Assembly: GCF_002737755.1 (NCBI RefSeq)
Contig: NZ_PEGH01000018.1
Coordinates: forward strand, 682,001 to 746,000
DNA: 64,000 bases
Direction of reading: 5' to 3'
Source: Caulobacter sp. BP25
GTDB lineage: Bacteria > Pseudomonadota > Alphaproteobacteria > Caulobacterales > Caulobacteraceae
Positions 8,278-17,403 of the stretch are shown one piece after another; position 1 is the first letter of the stretch; each line of letters starts with the position of its first letter. The notes beneath the pieces were generated by a model. The model was not told the origin of the DNA and searched no databases. It was given only the letters and a program-made list of their open reading frames with translations. A program made the translations under genes and the position numbers.

Positions 8278-9870
8278 ATGTCGGACGCCATCGACTTCGA
8301 GCGGATGCGGACCCTGGGCGACGTCGCCCGCTATCACGCCGAGGCCCGGCCGGACGCGGTGGCGTTCAGCTTCGAGGGCCGCGATACGACCTTCGCCGAC
8401 TTCGACCGCCACACCAATCAGGTCGCCAACGCCCTGCTCGCGGCGGGGCTCAAGACCGGCGACCGCGTGGCCTATGTCGGTAAGAACAGCGATGGGTACT
8501 TCGAGCTCTTGATCGGCGCGGCCAAGGCAGGCGTGGTGACGACACCGATCGGCTGGCGCCTGGCCGCGCCCGAGATCGCCTATATCGTCGCCGACAGCGA
8601 CGCCAAGCTGGTGTTCGTCGGGCCCGAGCTGATCGGTCATGTCGGCGAGGTGGCCGCCCAACTCACCCATCGGCCCGTCGTGATCGCGATGGAGCCAGAG
8701 GAAGCGGGCGATAACTCGACTTTCGAGGCCTGGCGCGACGCGCAACCCGACACCGATCCGCACAAGCCGATCGCCACGTCCGACATCGCCATCCAGCTCT
8801 ACACCTCGGGCACGACGGGGCGGCCGAAGGGGGCGATGTTGACCCACGACAACATCCTGGCCATGCGGCGCGAGCCGGCCGCGACCCAGCTGCCCTGGAA
8901 CCGCTGGGGGCCCAGCGACGTCAGCCTGGTCGCCATGCCGGTGGCCCATATCGGCGGCACCGGCTGGGGGCTGGTCGGCCTGTTCAACGGCGCCAAGGGC
9001 GTGGTGGCGCGCGAGTTCGATCCCTTCAAGGTGCTGGACTACATCGAGAAGGACCGCGTCTCGAAGATGTTCATGGTGCCCGCCGCGCTGCAGATCGTGG
9101 TGCGGCTGCCCAGAGCGCGCGAGGTCGACTATTCGCGCCTGTACCACATCCTGTACGGCGCCGCGCCGATCCCGCTGGATCTGCTGCGCGAGTGCATGGA
9201 GGTGTTCGGCTGTGGCTTTGTCCAGCAGTACGGCATGACCGAGACGACCGGCACGGTGGTCTATCTGCCGCCCGAGGACCACGACCCGGCTGGCAACACG
9301 CGCATGCGCGCGGCGGGCCTGCCGATGCCGGGCGTCGAGCTGAAGGTGATCGACGAGGCGGGGAGCAGCCTGCCGCCCAATACGGTGGGCGAGGTCGCCG
9401 TGCGCTCGGCCTCGACCATGAAGGGCTACTGGAAGCTGGACGAGGCGACCGCCAAGACCATCGACGCCGAGGGCTGGCTGCGCACCGGCGACGCCGGCTA
9501 CCTGGACGAGGACGGCTATCTGTTCATCCACGACCGGGTAAAGGACATGATCATCTCGGGCGGCGAGAACATCTATCCAGCCGAGGTCGAAAGCGCCGTC
9601 TACGGCCACCCGCACGTGGCCGAGGTGGCGGTGATCGGCGTGCCGGACGACAAATGGGGCGAGGCCGTCAAGGCGGTGGTCGCGCCCAAGCCCGGCGTCA
9701 CGCCCGACGCCGACGACATCATCGCCTTCGCCCGCACCAGGATCGCCCACTTCAAGGCGCCCAAGAGCGTGGACTTCGTGGCGGCGCTGCCCAGGAACGC
9801 GTCCGGCAAGATCCTGCGGCGCGAGCTGCGCGCGCCGTACTGGGAAGGGCGCGAGCGGCAGGTGAACTAG
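8278..9870 (+). CDS. fatty-acid/aryl acyl-CoA ligase (AMP-forming)
   Basis: 530 residues, a complete ANL-superfamily enzyme. P-loop-like motif YTSGTTGRPKGAMLTH (about 175), A5 motif QYGMTET (about 319), the hinge region GWLRTGDAGYLDEDGY (about 398) leading to DRVKDMIISGGENIYPAEVE, and the C-terminal catalytic Lys in NASGKILRREL (about 506). It activates a carboxylic acid to an acyl-adenylate and then to acyl-CoA. The GGENIYPAEVE signature is usual in medium/long-chain acyl-CoA synthetases of the FadD3/FadK group. The substrate cannot be told from sequence. It is not obviously in an operon: pcoB ends 107 bases upstream and a repeat follows. Confidence 0.9.
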   Translation: MSDAIDFERMRTLGDVARYHAEARPDAVAFSFEGRDTTFADFDRHTNQVANALLAAGLKTGDRVAYVGKNSDGYFELLIGAAKAGVVTTPIGWRLAAPEIAYIVADSDAKLVFVGPELIGHVGEVAAQLTHRPVVIAMEPEEAGDNSTFEAWRDAQPDTDPHKPIATSDIAIQLYTSGTTGRPKGAMLTHDNILAMRREPAATQLPWNRWGPSDVSLVAMPVAHIGGTGWGLVGLFNGAKGVVAREFDPFKVLDYIEKDRVSKMFMVPAALQIVVRLPRAREVDYSRLYHILYGAAPIPLDLLRECMEVFGCGFVQQYGMTETTGTVVYLPPEDHDPAGNTRMRAAGLPMPGVELKVIDEAGSSLPPNTVGEVAVRSASTMKGYWKLDEATAKTIDAEGWLRTGDAGYLDEDGYLFIHDRVKDMIISGGENIYPAEVESAVYGHPHVAEVAVIGVPDDKWGEAVKAVVAPKPGVTPDADDIIAFARTRIAHFKAPKSVDFVAALPRNASGKILRRELRAPYWEGRERQVN

Positions 9871-9886
9871 GCGGCTAGCTCTGCGG

Positions 9887-9990
9887 GCCCCCACCTGACC
9901 TCGCCTTGCGAGGTCGTCCGCCCCGGAGGGGGCGGAAGGAACTTCTTCCCCCTCCGGGGGAGGAGGGCCGAAGGCCCGGAGGGGGCGAGT
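9887..9990. repeat. intergenic palindromic repeat C, copy 1
   Basis: GC-rich nested hairpins: CCTCGCCTTGCGAGG, CCGCCCCGGAGGGGGCGG, and a longer arm pair CCCCCTCCGGGGGAGGAGG / GGCCGAAGGCCC. The same module occurs in reverse orientation at 59200-59307 after the FKBP gene. It lies between two convergent genes and may end transcription from both sides. Confidence 0.8.
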
Positions 9991-9994
9991 ATGG

Positions 9995-10918
9995 CTACTC
10001 CACAAACGCCTCGACCACTTCCCGCGTGCCGATCATGAACGCGTCGGCCACCAGGGCCAGGGGCCGCACGTCGACCTCGGAGCGGCCCTCGGCGATCAGG
10101 GTCGCGAAGCGGTCGTAGAGGCCCGGATATTCGCGGTTCTCGCCAAGCTCGACGGCCTGGCCGTCGATGGTCAGTTCGGCGCCGCCCAGCGACAGCTTCA
10201 GCTCGCCGGCGTCGCTCCAGGCGGTGATGTCCCAGGTCTGGGGGCCGGTCTGCAGGAAGTCGAGATCGGCGGTGATCGCCGCGCCCTTCAGGGTGGTCAT
10301 GTCGACATGGCCGGCGATCGGCGACTGGACGTTTTCGGGCACCTGCAGCTTGGCGTCGGTGACGAACACCTCGTCAGGCATGATCTCGGTCAGGATCGAC
10401 AGGGCGTTGATGGCCGGGTCGAAGACGCCCATGCCGCCGGCCTGCCAGATCCAGGTCTGGCCGGGGTGCCAGCGGCGCACGTCCTCGCGCCACTCGATGG
10501 AGAGGGTGCGGACGGGGTTCTTGGCCAGCCAGGCCTTGGCCAGGGGCACGCCGGCGGCGAAGCGCGAGTGCCAGCTGGTGAACAAAACGACGCCCTGCTC
10601 GCGGGCGACGGCGGCCAGCTCGGCCACTTCGCTGACCGTGGCGCCAGGCGGCTTTTCCAGGAAGACGTGCTTGCCGGCGCGCAGGGCGGCCAGCGCCGTC
10701 TCGCGGCGCGCCTGGGGCGGGGTGCAGAGGGCGACGGCGTCCAGGTCCGGGCCTTCGGCCAGCATCTGCGCGATATCGTGGAAAACCGGCAGGTCGCCGA
10801 GGTTGGGCTGGCTGCGGCTGGCGGCGGCGACCAGGTCAAAGCGCGGGTCCGCGGCGATCGCGGGGATATGCTGGTCATGGGCGATCTTGCCCACGCCGAC
10901 GAGGCCGATGCGGATCAC
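9995..10918 (-). CDS. Gfo/Idh/MocA oxidoreductase, probable L-arabinose/D-galactose 1-dehydrogenase
   Basis: 307 residues. An N-terminal Rossmann fold (IGLVGVGKIAHDQHIPAI) with the family motif EKPPGATVSEV near residue 88 is followed by the C-terminal alpha/beta domain with WREDVRRWHPGQTWIWQAGG and GVFDPAINALSI. I recall these stretches as highly characteristic of the Azospirillum L-arabinose 1-dehydrogenase / Pseudomonas D-galactose 1-dehydrogenase group, which oxidise the sugar to a lactone with NAD(P)+. Such an enzyme begins a non-phosphorylating pentose/hexose pathway. The neighbouring alpha-L-rhamnosidase fits a role in plant cell wall sugar use. Substrate preference is inference. Confidence 0.8.
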   Translation of the reverse strand: MIRIGLVGVGKIAHDQHIPAIAADPRFDLVAAASRSQPNLGDLPVFHDIAQMLAEGPDLDAVALCTPPQARRETALAALRAGKHVFLEKPPGATVSEVAELAAVAREQGVVLFTSWHSRFAAGVPLAKAWLAKNPVRTLSIEWREDVRRWHPGQTWIWQAGGMGVFDPAINALSILTEIMPDEVFVTDAKLQVPENVQSPIAGHVDMTTLKGAAITADLDFLQTGPQTWDITAWSDAGELKLSLGGAELTIDGQAVELGENREYPGLYDRFATLIAEGRSEVDVRPLALVADAFMIGTREVVEAFVE

Positions 10919-11091
10919 TTTAGTCTCCTCCCGCGCGATGTTCGTCGCTGGCGTTTATATTATAAATGAGGCGACGCAAGGCGGTGGCCGAAAAAAGGAG
11001 CGCCGCCCGACAGCATGCCGACGTCGGCATCGCCGCCCCAGCTAGAGCTCATCTCCCCCACGGGGACGTCCGTCGCCGGAATGGGCCGGCT

Positions 11092-14000
11092 TCAAGGGGT
11101 CAGGGAGACCGACAAGGTGTGCTCACCCGCCCCGAGGGACCGCGCCAGCGTCGGCAGGACGACTTCGGCGCGACTGTTCGCCGGTACGCGAACCTTCAGA
11201 ACCGCCCGATCGCCGGACACCTGCCAGTTGGTCTCAATGCGGCCCCGTGCGCTGTCAACGGTCGCGCCCGCGGACTGGAGGCGACGATCTATGAGCGGGG
11301 CCACCCGGAACGCGCCAAAGCCTGGGGTGATGGGCTCGATACCGGTCACCCGCCTGTACAGAAAGCCGCAAACGGCCCCCAGGGCGTAATGGTTGAAGGA
11401 ATTCATCGACACATCGCCCGTGTCGCCGTTCCAACGCTCCCAGGTCGTGGTTGCTCCCCGACGGACCATGTAGCCCCAGGACGGATACTCGGTGCGGAGA
11501 AGCAGGTCGAAAGCCAGGCTGGTATGGCCATGATCGACCAAGGTGTCCAAGGCCAGTGGTGTTCCCAGAAAGCCCGTCGACAGCAGTGTCCCACGGCGGC
11601 GAATGTCGGCGGCCAGTTTCTCGCCAGCGGCTTTCCGCAGGCCCTGGGGTAGCGGTCCCAGGCGCAGAGCCAGAATGTACCCGGTGTGGCTGCCGTTGCC
11701 GACCGTTCCGTCGGCGCGGGCGAAGGCCGAGGCGAAAGTGGCCTTGATCCTGTCGCCTTGGGCGCGCCAGGTCTTTGCCTCGGCGCTTCTGCCGGTCCAG
11801 GCCGCCATCTGGGCGAGCTGGTCGACCGACCTGGCCAGCATCGCTGTCGCGATAAGGTCCTTGGGCGTGGTCGCGTCCCCGGGCGATTTGCCGTCCAGCG
11901 CCAGCCAGTCCCCGAAGTCCGCGCCGCGACCGCGCCGCCACAAGCCATCAGGGTTCTCGGCCAGCACGCCCGAGGCGTAGGCGCTCATGGCCTCCCAGTT
12001 CTCGTCGACGATGGAGCGGTCGCCCGAATGCAGATAGGCCACGTAGGGGAGCATGACGCCCCCGTCCGCCCAGCCGGGCGTAGGGCTCGTGGTCCCCCAG
12101 CCCAGGCCCCGAGGCGAGGGCGACCACATCGGATAGGCGCCGTTGGGGGCCTGGTCGTCGCGCAGGGTGCGCGTGAAGCCTCGGGTGAAGCCGCCCACGT
12201 CCATGTTGAAGGCGGCGGTCTCCCAAAAGACCTGCGCGTCGCCCGTCCATCCCAGCCGTTCGTCGCGTTGGGGGCAGTCGGTGGGGATTCCCATGAAGTT
12301 GGATCTCTGGCTCCACAGCGAATTGAGCCAAAGGTTCTGAACCACGGGTTCGGCGGTGCGGAACACCCCGATCTCGGGCAGGTCGCTGGACAGCACGACG
12401 CCGTCGATCATGTTCTGGCCGAGGGTGGCGACGCCCTGAATCTCGGCGTAGCGGAAGCCCTGATAGGTGAAGATCGGCTGCAGGGTTTCGGGGGCGTCGT
12501 CGCCGTTCAGGATGTACCGATCCTCAGCCCGGGCCACCCGAAGGTTGCGCCGATCCAGCCCGCCCTGGCCATCCAGGATTTCGGCGTGACGAACAATGAC
12601 CAGGGCGCCCTTGGCCCCCTTGACCCGCAGACGGACGCGTCCCGCGAAGTTCTGGCCAAAATCGACGATGTGACGGTCAGGCCCCACGGCGCGGATGGAG
12701 ACGGCCTTCAGGATGCGCGTTTCGCGAATGGGCTCGGACAGCAGCGCGCAAGGTCCGCCTTCCGGCGGCGGCGCCGTCCAGACCTTGCTCCACCCGCTGT
12801 CGTCAAACCCCGGCTCGGCCCATCCATGCGGCCAGAGGCGCAGGTCATGGTCTTCGCCTGCATAGATCTCGGACATCAGGACCGGTGAAATCGCATGCCG
12901 CCAGGCGGCGTCGGTGGCGATACGCTCGACCCGATCCTCAGCGTCACGACTCTCGATAAACAGCCGGACCCGGCGCGGCGCGGGACCATAGGCGTATCGA
13001 CCATCGGGGGCTTGGTAGCTGGCGAACGTTCCGTCCCCGACCATCAGACCCACGACGTTCTCGCCGTCGCGCAAGAGGTCGGTCACGTCGTAGGCGCGAT
13101 AGGGAACGTGGCGGCGATACTGCGCGGGTTCCGATTGCAGCTCATCGTCCCCGACGCGTCGCCCATTGAGCCAGATGCGATAGCCGCCCAGCGCCGACAC
13201 ATAGAGCCTGGCCTGGGTCGGCGGCTTCGAAAGGGTGAAGGCGCGCCTCAGCAACCGCGCGGGCGTGGGCGGCCAGGGGAAATGCGGCTGGGTCGTCCGG
13301 ACGACAGCGGGTTTCCACGCGTCCGCCGCCTCGCTTTCCCAGCCGTCCACGACACGCCGCGCCGCGCCTTCGGCGTCGAGCATCCGGACTTGGGCGCCCA
13401 GCACCGCGCGCCCAGGACCGCCGTCTGGCCCCGTCGCGGTCACTTCGACGATCAGCTCGTGAGCGCCGGCCTCCAGACGGAGCGGGAAGGCGAGGGCGGG
13501 GGGATCGCCGTAGCCATTGGGGTTGCGCCAAGGCAGCTCGACGACGCGTCCGTCCAGGACGAGCTTGGACAGCTTGCCCTCGGTCAGGATCACCAGCCGC
13601 CCCTCGCCCATCCCAGACCGAAAGGACAGTCGAAAGCGACAGGTCTCGTGAGGCTTGGGCGTCTGGGCCTCGACCCAGCGCACGCCGGCCGCTCGATCAT
13701 CGCGCTCGTCGGCCGCCTCGACGGCCAGCCAGTCGCCGATCCATTCGGTCTGGTCGATGAGGCCCATCTCCCAGGTCGCTGGAGGGCTCCATTCGGAGGC
13801 TCGCCCAGCGGCGTCCCAGGTCTTCACCCGCCAGAAGCAGCGCTGGCGCGCCTTCAGCGGCGCGCCGCCGTAGCGCACGCCGACGGACTCCGAGCTCTTG
13901 ACCCGGCCGCTGTCCCAGAGATCGGCGACACCAGCCCGAAGCTTCTCGGGGGTCGATGCGACCATGATCTGGTAGGCGGACTGGACGGCGCCCGCTGGTC

Positions 14001-14175
14001 CCTCAAGCCGCCAGGACAGCATCGGTCGCGGGTCGTCGATCCCCAGGGGCTGAAGCCGCATCGCGGTCTGCAAGCTCACCGCTCGCAACCCAGGGGCCTG
14101 ACGCGTCCCTTCGGCCAGGGGGGCGCTCGCGACGGGCAAGCCCAGCAGGAGCGCCCGTCTATCGAGTTCGAACAT
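11092..14175 (-). CDS. alpha-L-rhamnosidase (GH78)
   Basis: 1027 residues. The N-terminus (FELDRRALLLGLPVASAPLA) looks like a twin-arginine or Sec signal, so the enzyme is probably exported. Order of domains: a fibronectin-like N-terminal module with LRAVSLQTAMRLQPLGIDDP, a bacterial rhamnosidase N domain (LYVSALGGYRIWLNGRRVGD), a concanavalin-like module, then the six-hairpin (alpha/alpha)6 catalytic barrel. The catalytic core shows IPTDCPQRDERLGWTGDAQ (about 628-646), which carries the general acid and nearby carboxylates of GH78, and GWADGGVMLPY. It releases L-rhamnose from pectin side chains or flavonoid glycosides. The gene is a monocistron between the dehydrogenase and a cyclophilin. 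Confidence 0.92.
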   Translation of the reverse strand: MFELDRRALLLGLPVASAPLAEGTRQAPGLRAVSLQTAMRLQPLGIDDPRPMLSWRLEGPAGAVQSAYQIMVASTPEKLRAGVADLWDSGRVKSSESVGVRYGGAPLKARQRCFWRVKTWDAAGRASEWSPPATWEMGLIDQTEWIGDWLAVEAADERDDRAAGVRWVEAQTPKPHETCRFRLSFRSGMGEGRLVILTEGKLSKLVLDGRVVELPWRNPNGYGDPPALAFPLRLEAGAHELIVEVTATGPDGGPGRAVLGAQVRMLDAEGAARRVVDGWESEAADAWKPAVVRTTQPHFPWPPTPARLLRRAFTLSKPPTQARLYVSALGGYRIWLNGRRVGDDELQSEPAQYRRHVPYRAYDVTDLLRDGENVVGLMVGDGTFASYQAPDGRYAYGPAPRRVRLFIESRDAEDRVERIATDAAWRHAISPVLMSEIYAGEDHDLRLWPHGWAEPGFDDSGWSKVWTAPPPEGGPCALLSEPIRETRILKAVSIRAVGPDRHIVDFGQNFAGRVRLRVKGAKGALVIVRHAEILDGQGGLDRRNLRVARAEDRYILNGDDAPETLQPIFTYQGFRYAEIQGVATLGQNMIDGVVLSSDLPEIGVFRTAEPVVQNLWLNSLWSQRSNFMGIPTDCPQRDERLGWTGDAQVFWETAAFNMDVGGFTRGFTRTLRDDQAPNGAYPMWSPSPRGLGWGTTSPTPGWADGGVMLPYVAYLHSGDRSIVDENWEAMSAYASGVLAENPDGLWRRGRGADFGDWLALDGKSPGDATTPKDLIATAMLARSVDQLAQMAAWTGRSAEAKTWRAQGDRIKATFASAFARADGTVGNGSHTGYILALRLGPLPQGLRKAAGEKLAADIRRRGTLLSTGFLGTPLALDTLVDHGHTSLAFDLLLRTEYPSWGYMVRRGATTTWERWNGDTGDVSMNSFNHYALGAVCGFLYRRVTGIEPITPGFGAFRVAPLIDRRLQSAGATVDSARGRIETNWQVSGDRAVLKVRVPANSRAEVVLPTLARSLGAGEHTLSVSLTP

Positions 14176-14242
14176 GGTTTTGCTCCCTAAAGACCATTTC
14201 GCGCGATCTGCACGTCGCGCTGAAATCTCTCGACCAGCCTTC

Positions 14243-14845
14243 CTACACCCGCTTCATGCTGATGATCTTCACCGGCGGGTTCAGAATCTGGCCCTTCATT
14301 GATGGCACATCGGTCGGGCCATCCGTTCGCCCGGCGAGGATCTTTTTGACGACGTCCATGCCCTGCACGACATAGCCGAACACCGCATAGCCCTGGGCGG
14401 CGTCGGACTTGCCCGGCTTGGCGTCCAGATAGGGCTGGGCGCTGGCGCAGATGAAGAAGTCGGCGGTGGCCGAGCCGGGGGCGTTGCGGCCCATCGAGAT
14501 GGCGCCGGCCTTGTGCTTGAGGCCCGTTTTCAGCGTGCTTTCGTGGGCGATCGGCGGGGCGCGGCGAGCGTAGGGCTTGGGCTGGCCCTGGATCGAGCCG
14601 GCGCCCGGCGCGCCCTTGGCCCGGTTGGCGCGGAAGAACTGGCCGCCGTCGAAGCGGCGCTTATCGACATAGTAGAGGAAGTTCTCGGCCGTGATCGGGG
14701 CCTTCTGGTCCTCCAGCTCGACGACGATGACGCCCTTGTCGGTCTGGATCGCCACGCGCGGCTTGCCGGCGGCGAGGGCGGGCGAGGCGGCCAGCATGGC
14801 CACGGCGCCGATCACGGCGCGGCGGGCGATCTTCGAAACGGTCAT
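14243..14845 (-). CDS. periplasmic cyclophilin-type peptidyl-prolyl cis-trans isomerase
   Basis: 200 residues with a Sec signal peptide (AVIGAVAMLAASPALA). The cyclophilin fold follows from residue 29: KGVIVVELEDQKAPITAENFLYYVD, FFRANRAKG, the ISMGRNAPGSATADFFIC core with the active-site region, and AVFGYVVQGMDVVKKI near the end. The usual RVI..FM.QGG strand is altered (FFRANRAKGAPGAGSIQGQP), as in other alphaproteobacterial periplasmic members. It probably assists folding of exported proteins. It lies 67 bases upstream of the rhamnosidase in the same direction and could be co-transcribed with it, although housekeeping use is as likely. Confidence 0.88.
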   Translation of the reverse strand: MTVSKIARRAVIGAVAMLAASPALAAGKPRVAIQTDKGVIVVELEDQKAPITAENFLYYVDKRRFDGGQFFRANRAKGAPGAGSIQGQPKPYARRAPPIAHESTLKTGLKHKAGAISMGRNAPGSATADFFICASAQPYLDAKPGKSDAAQGYAVFGYVVQGMDVVKKILAGRTDGPTDVPSMKGQILNPPVKIISMKRV

Positions 14846-15053
14846 GGCGGCTCCTCTTGGCTATCGGGGTGATGCCATATCGCACTTATCGCCGTCATGC
14901 CTGCCCTCTTGGCCCGTCCTATGGCCACATTGTGGGAGCGCGTTCCGGAAAAGTGACCGCTACCAGATTTCCTGCATCGCAAGAGTCACGATCGCTGGTT
15001 AGGGTCGCGCCTGACCGCGGGGAAACGCGGCGATCAGGGAAGGGAATTCATTC

Positions 15054-16721
15054 ATGGGGGCTGATAGCCAAGCCGCGCCTGCTCAGGGGAAACCAGGGAA
15101 GGGGCGCGACGCGCTGGTGATCGGAGCGTCCTCGCTCGGCACCGTGTTCGAGTGGTACGACTTCTACCTCTACGGCGCTCTGGCCGTGATCATCACCGGC
15201 CACTTTTTCTCGGGCGTCAACGAGACCACAGGCTTCATCCTGGCCCTGCTGGCCTTCGCGGCCGGCTTCGCCATTCGTCCCCTGGGCGCGGTGATCTTTG
15301 GGCGGCTGGGCGACATCTGGGGCCGCAAGAACACCTTCCTGATCACCATGCTGCTGATGGGCGTGTCGACCTTCGTCGTCGGCCTCTTGCCCTCCTACGA
15401 GCAGATCGGCGTCGCCGCGCCGATCGCCCTGATCGCCATGCGCCTGGTGCAAGGCCTGGCCCTGGGCGGCGAGTATGGCGGGGCGGCGACCTATGTGGCC
15501 GAGCACGCGCCTGACGGCCGTCGCGGCTTCTACACCAGCTGGATCCAGACCACGGCGACCGTGGGCCTGTTCCTGTCGCTGCTGGTCATTCTGGCGACCC
15601 GCACCTGGCTGGGCGAGGAAGCGTTCAAGACTTGGGGCTGGCGCATCCCGTTCCTGGTCTCGCTGCTGCTGCTGGGCGTGTCGCTGTGGATCCGCCTGAA
15701 GCTGCACGAGAGCCCGACCTTCCAGCGCATGATCGCCGAAGGGAAGGGGACCAAGAAGCCGCTGGCCGAGGCCTTCGGCCAATGGCCCAACCTCAAGGTC
15801 GTGCTGCTGGCGCTGTTCGGCCTGACCATGGGCCAGGCGGTGGTCTGGTACACTGGCCAGTTCTACGCCCAGTTCTTCCTGGAGAAGACGCTGAAGGTGG
15901 ATGGGGCGCTGGCCAACATGTTGATCGCCACCAGCCTGCTGATCGGCACGCCGTTCTTCGTGTTCTTCGGCTGGCTGTCGGACAAGATCGGCCGCAAGTG
16001 GATCATCATCGTCGGCTGCGTGCTGGCGGCGGCGACCTATTTCCCGATCTTCAAGGCCATCACGACCTACGCCAATCCTGTGCTGGCGCGCGCCGAGATC
16101 TCGGCCCCGGTCGTGGTGGTGGCCGATCCGGCCACCTGCGCCTTCCAGTTCGACCCCGTCGGCAAGGCCAAGTTCAACACCCCCTGCGACGTGGCCAAGG
16201 GATATCTGGCCAAGGCTGGCGTGACCTACACGACCCGCGACGCCCCGGCCGGCGCGGCCACGACCGTGCAGGTCGGCGGCGTCACGCTGGACGGCTTTGA
16301 TCCCCAGGGCGCCACGGGCAAGGCGTTCGCCGACGCGCGCAAGGCCTGGGAGGCCGACCTGGGCGCCCAGCTGAAGGTCGCCGGCTATCCGGCCAAGGCT
16401 GATCCGGCCCTGGTCGACAAGCCCAAGGTCGTGGCCCTGCTGGCGATCCTGGTGATCTACGTGACCATGGTCTACGGCCCGATCGCGGCCATGCTGGTCG
16501 AGCTGTTCCCGACGCGGATCCGCTACACGGCCATGTCGCTGCCCTATCACCTGGGCAACGGCTGGTTCGGCGGCTTCCTGCCCACCACCGCGTTCGCGAT
16601 CGTGGCGGCGACCGGGGATATCTATTCGGGCCTGTGGTACCCGGTGATCATCGCCTCGGTGACCGCCGTTATCGGTGGTCTGTTCCTGAAGGATACGCGG
16701 CATAATCCGATCGACGATTAG
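15054..16721 (+). CDS. MFS transporter of the metabolite:H+ symporter (MHS/ShiA) type with large insert
   Basis: 555 residues. Twelve predicted membrane helices. The start is characteristic of the MHS family: VIGASSLGTVFEWYDFYLYG, then FGRLGDIWGRKNTFL, LVQGLALGGEYGGAATYVAE and LVELFPTRIRYTAMSLPYH. Such carriers import dicarboxylates, shikimate or proline/betaine with protons. Between the last helices there is a non-membrane insert of roughly 115 residues (about 343-460, containing a Cys pair in ATCAFQFDP...NTPCDVAKG) that is absent from classical ShiA or ProP. GGGAAGGGAAT just before the ATG is the ribosome site. It stands alone between oppositely oriented ppi and fecI. The substrate is unknown. 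Confidence 0.87.
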   Translation: MGADSQAAPAQGKPGKGRDALVIGASSLGTVFEWYDFYLYGALAVIITGHFFSGVNETTGFILALLAFAAGFAIRPLGAVIFGRLGDIWGRKNTFLITMLLMGVSTFVVGLLPSYEQIGVAAPIALIAMRLVQGLALGGEYGGAATYVAEHAPDGRRGFYTSWIQTTATVGLFLSLLVILATRTWLGEEAFKTWGWRIPFLVSLLLLGVSLWIRLKLHESPTFQRMIAEGKGTKKPLAEAFGQWPNLKVVLLALFGLTMGQAVVWYTGQFYAQFFLEKTLKVDGALANMLIATSLLIGTPFFVFFGWLSDKIGRKWIIIVGCVLAAATYFPIFKAITTYANPVLARAEISAPVVVVADPATCAFQFDPVGKAKFNTPCDVAKGYLAKAGVTYTTRDAPAGAATTVQVGGVTLDGFDPQGATGKAFADARKAWEADLGAQLKVAGYPAKADPALVDKPKVVALLAILVIYVTMVYGPIAAMLVELFPTRIRYTAMSLPYHLGNGWFGGFLPTTAFAIVAATGDIYSGLWYPVIIASVTAVIGGLFLKDTRHNPIDD

Positions 16722-16812
16722 GCATTAGACCCTCCGCGACCCGGTGACGATGGCGTCGCCGGGTTGCCTTCCCTGCGCTAATCCGATTGGTTGCGCGCCG
16801 AGAGGGGCGTTG

Positions 16813-17403
16813 ATGGCTCAAGACGACGAAGACAGGCGCGCCTGGTTTCGGCGGGAAATCCTGCCGCTGGAACCGGAGCTGCTGGCCTATGCGCGGCGGT
16901 TTTGCCGCGACGGGCAGACTGATCCGGAGGACCTTGTCCACGACGCCTTCGCCCGGGCCATCGCCTGCAAGACCTGGCGCGAGATCGGCAATCCGGCGGC
17001 CTTCGCCACGCGGGTGCTGCGCAACTGCGCGCTGGACGCCCTGCGCCGCCGCAAGGTGCTGACGATCACCGCCGTCGCCGACTTCGACCGGATCGAGCCG
17101 ATCGACGAGGCGCCGGGCGCCCAGGCGATCATGGAATCGCGCGAGGCGCTGCAGGCCCTGGCCGACGCGATCGCCGAACTTCCGACGCAATGCCGACGCG
17201 TCTTCACGTTGAGAAAAGTTTATAATCTCTCACCAGACGAGATAGCGGGTCGGATGGGCTTGTCCGTCTCTACTGTTGAGAAGCACCTGGTGAAGGGGCT
17301 GCGCTACTGTTCCGACAAGCTGGGACGGCGTAGCGAACGCAAGAGCAAGGTCGACGAAAGGCGCTCATGGAGCGGGACACGGGATCAAGACGCGAAGCGG
17401 TGA
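16813..17403 (+). CDS. fecI: FecI-type ECF RNA polymerase sigma factor
   Basis: 196 residues. Sigma region 2 (about 15-85, PEDLVHDAFARAI and FATRVLRNCALDALRRRK) and region 4 (about 125-185, AIAELPTQCRRVFTLRKVYNLSPDEIAGRMGLSVSTVEKHL). The wording of region 4 is that of iron-starvation (FecI) sigma factors controlled by a FecR partner. The ATG at 16813 gives a normal length, and an upstream frame start at 16744 would add a Pro/Cys-rich tail with no match. The gene overlaps fecR by 37 bases and is followed by an STN-type TonB receptor, so the three form a cell-surface signalling unit. Confidence 0.9.
   Translation: MAQDDEDRRAWFRREILPLEPELLAYARRFCRDGQTDPEDLVHDAFARAIACKTWREIGNPAAFATRVLRNCALDALRRRKVLTITAVADFDRIEPIDEAPGAQAIMESREALQALADAIAELPTQCRRVFTLRKVYNLSPDEIAGRMGLSVSTVEKHLVKGLRYCSDKLGRRSERKSKVDERRSWSGTRDQDAKR

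Noticed and set aside
8068..10005. 645-codon minus-strand open frame
   Set aside because: Antisense to the acyl-CoA ligase; His/Arg/Gly-rich shadow composition.
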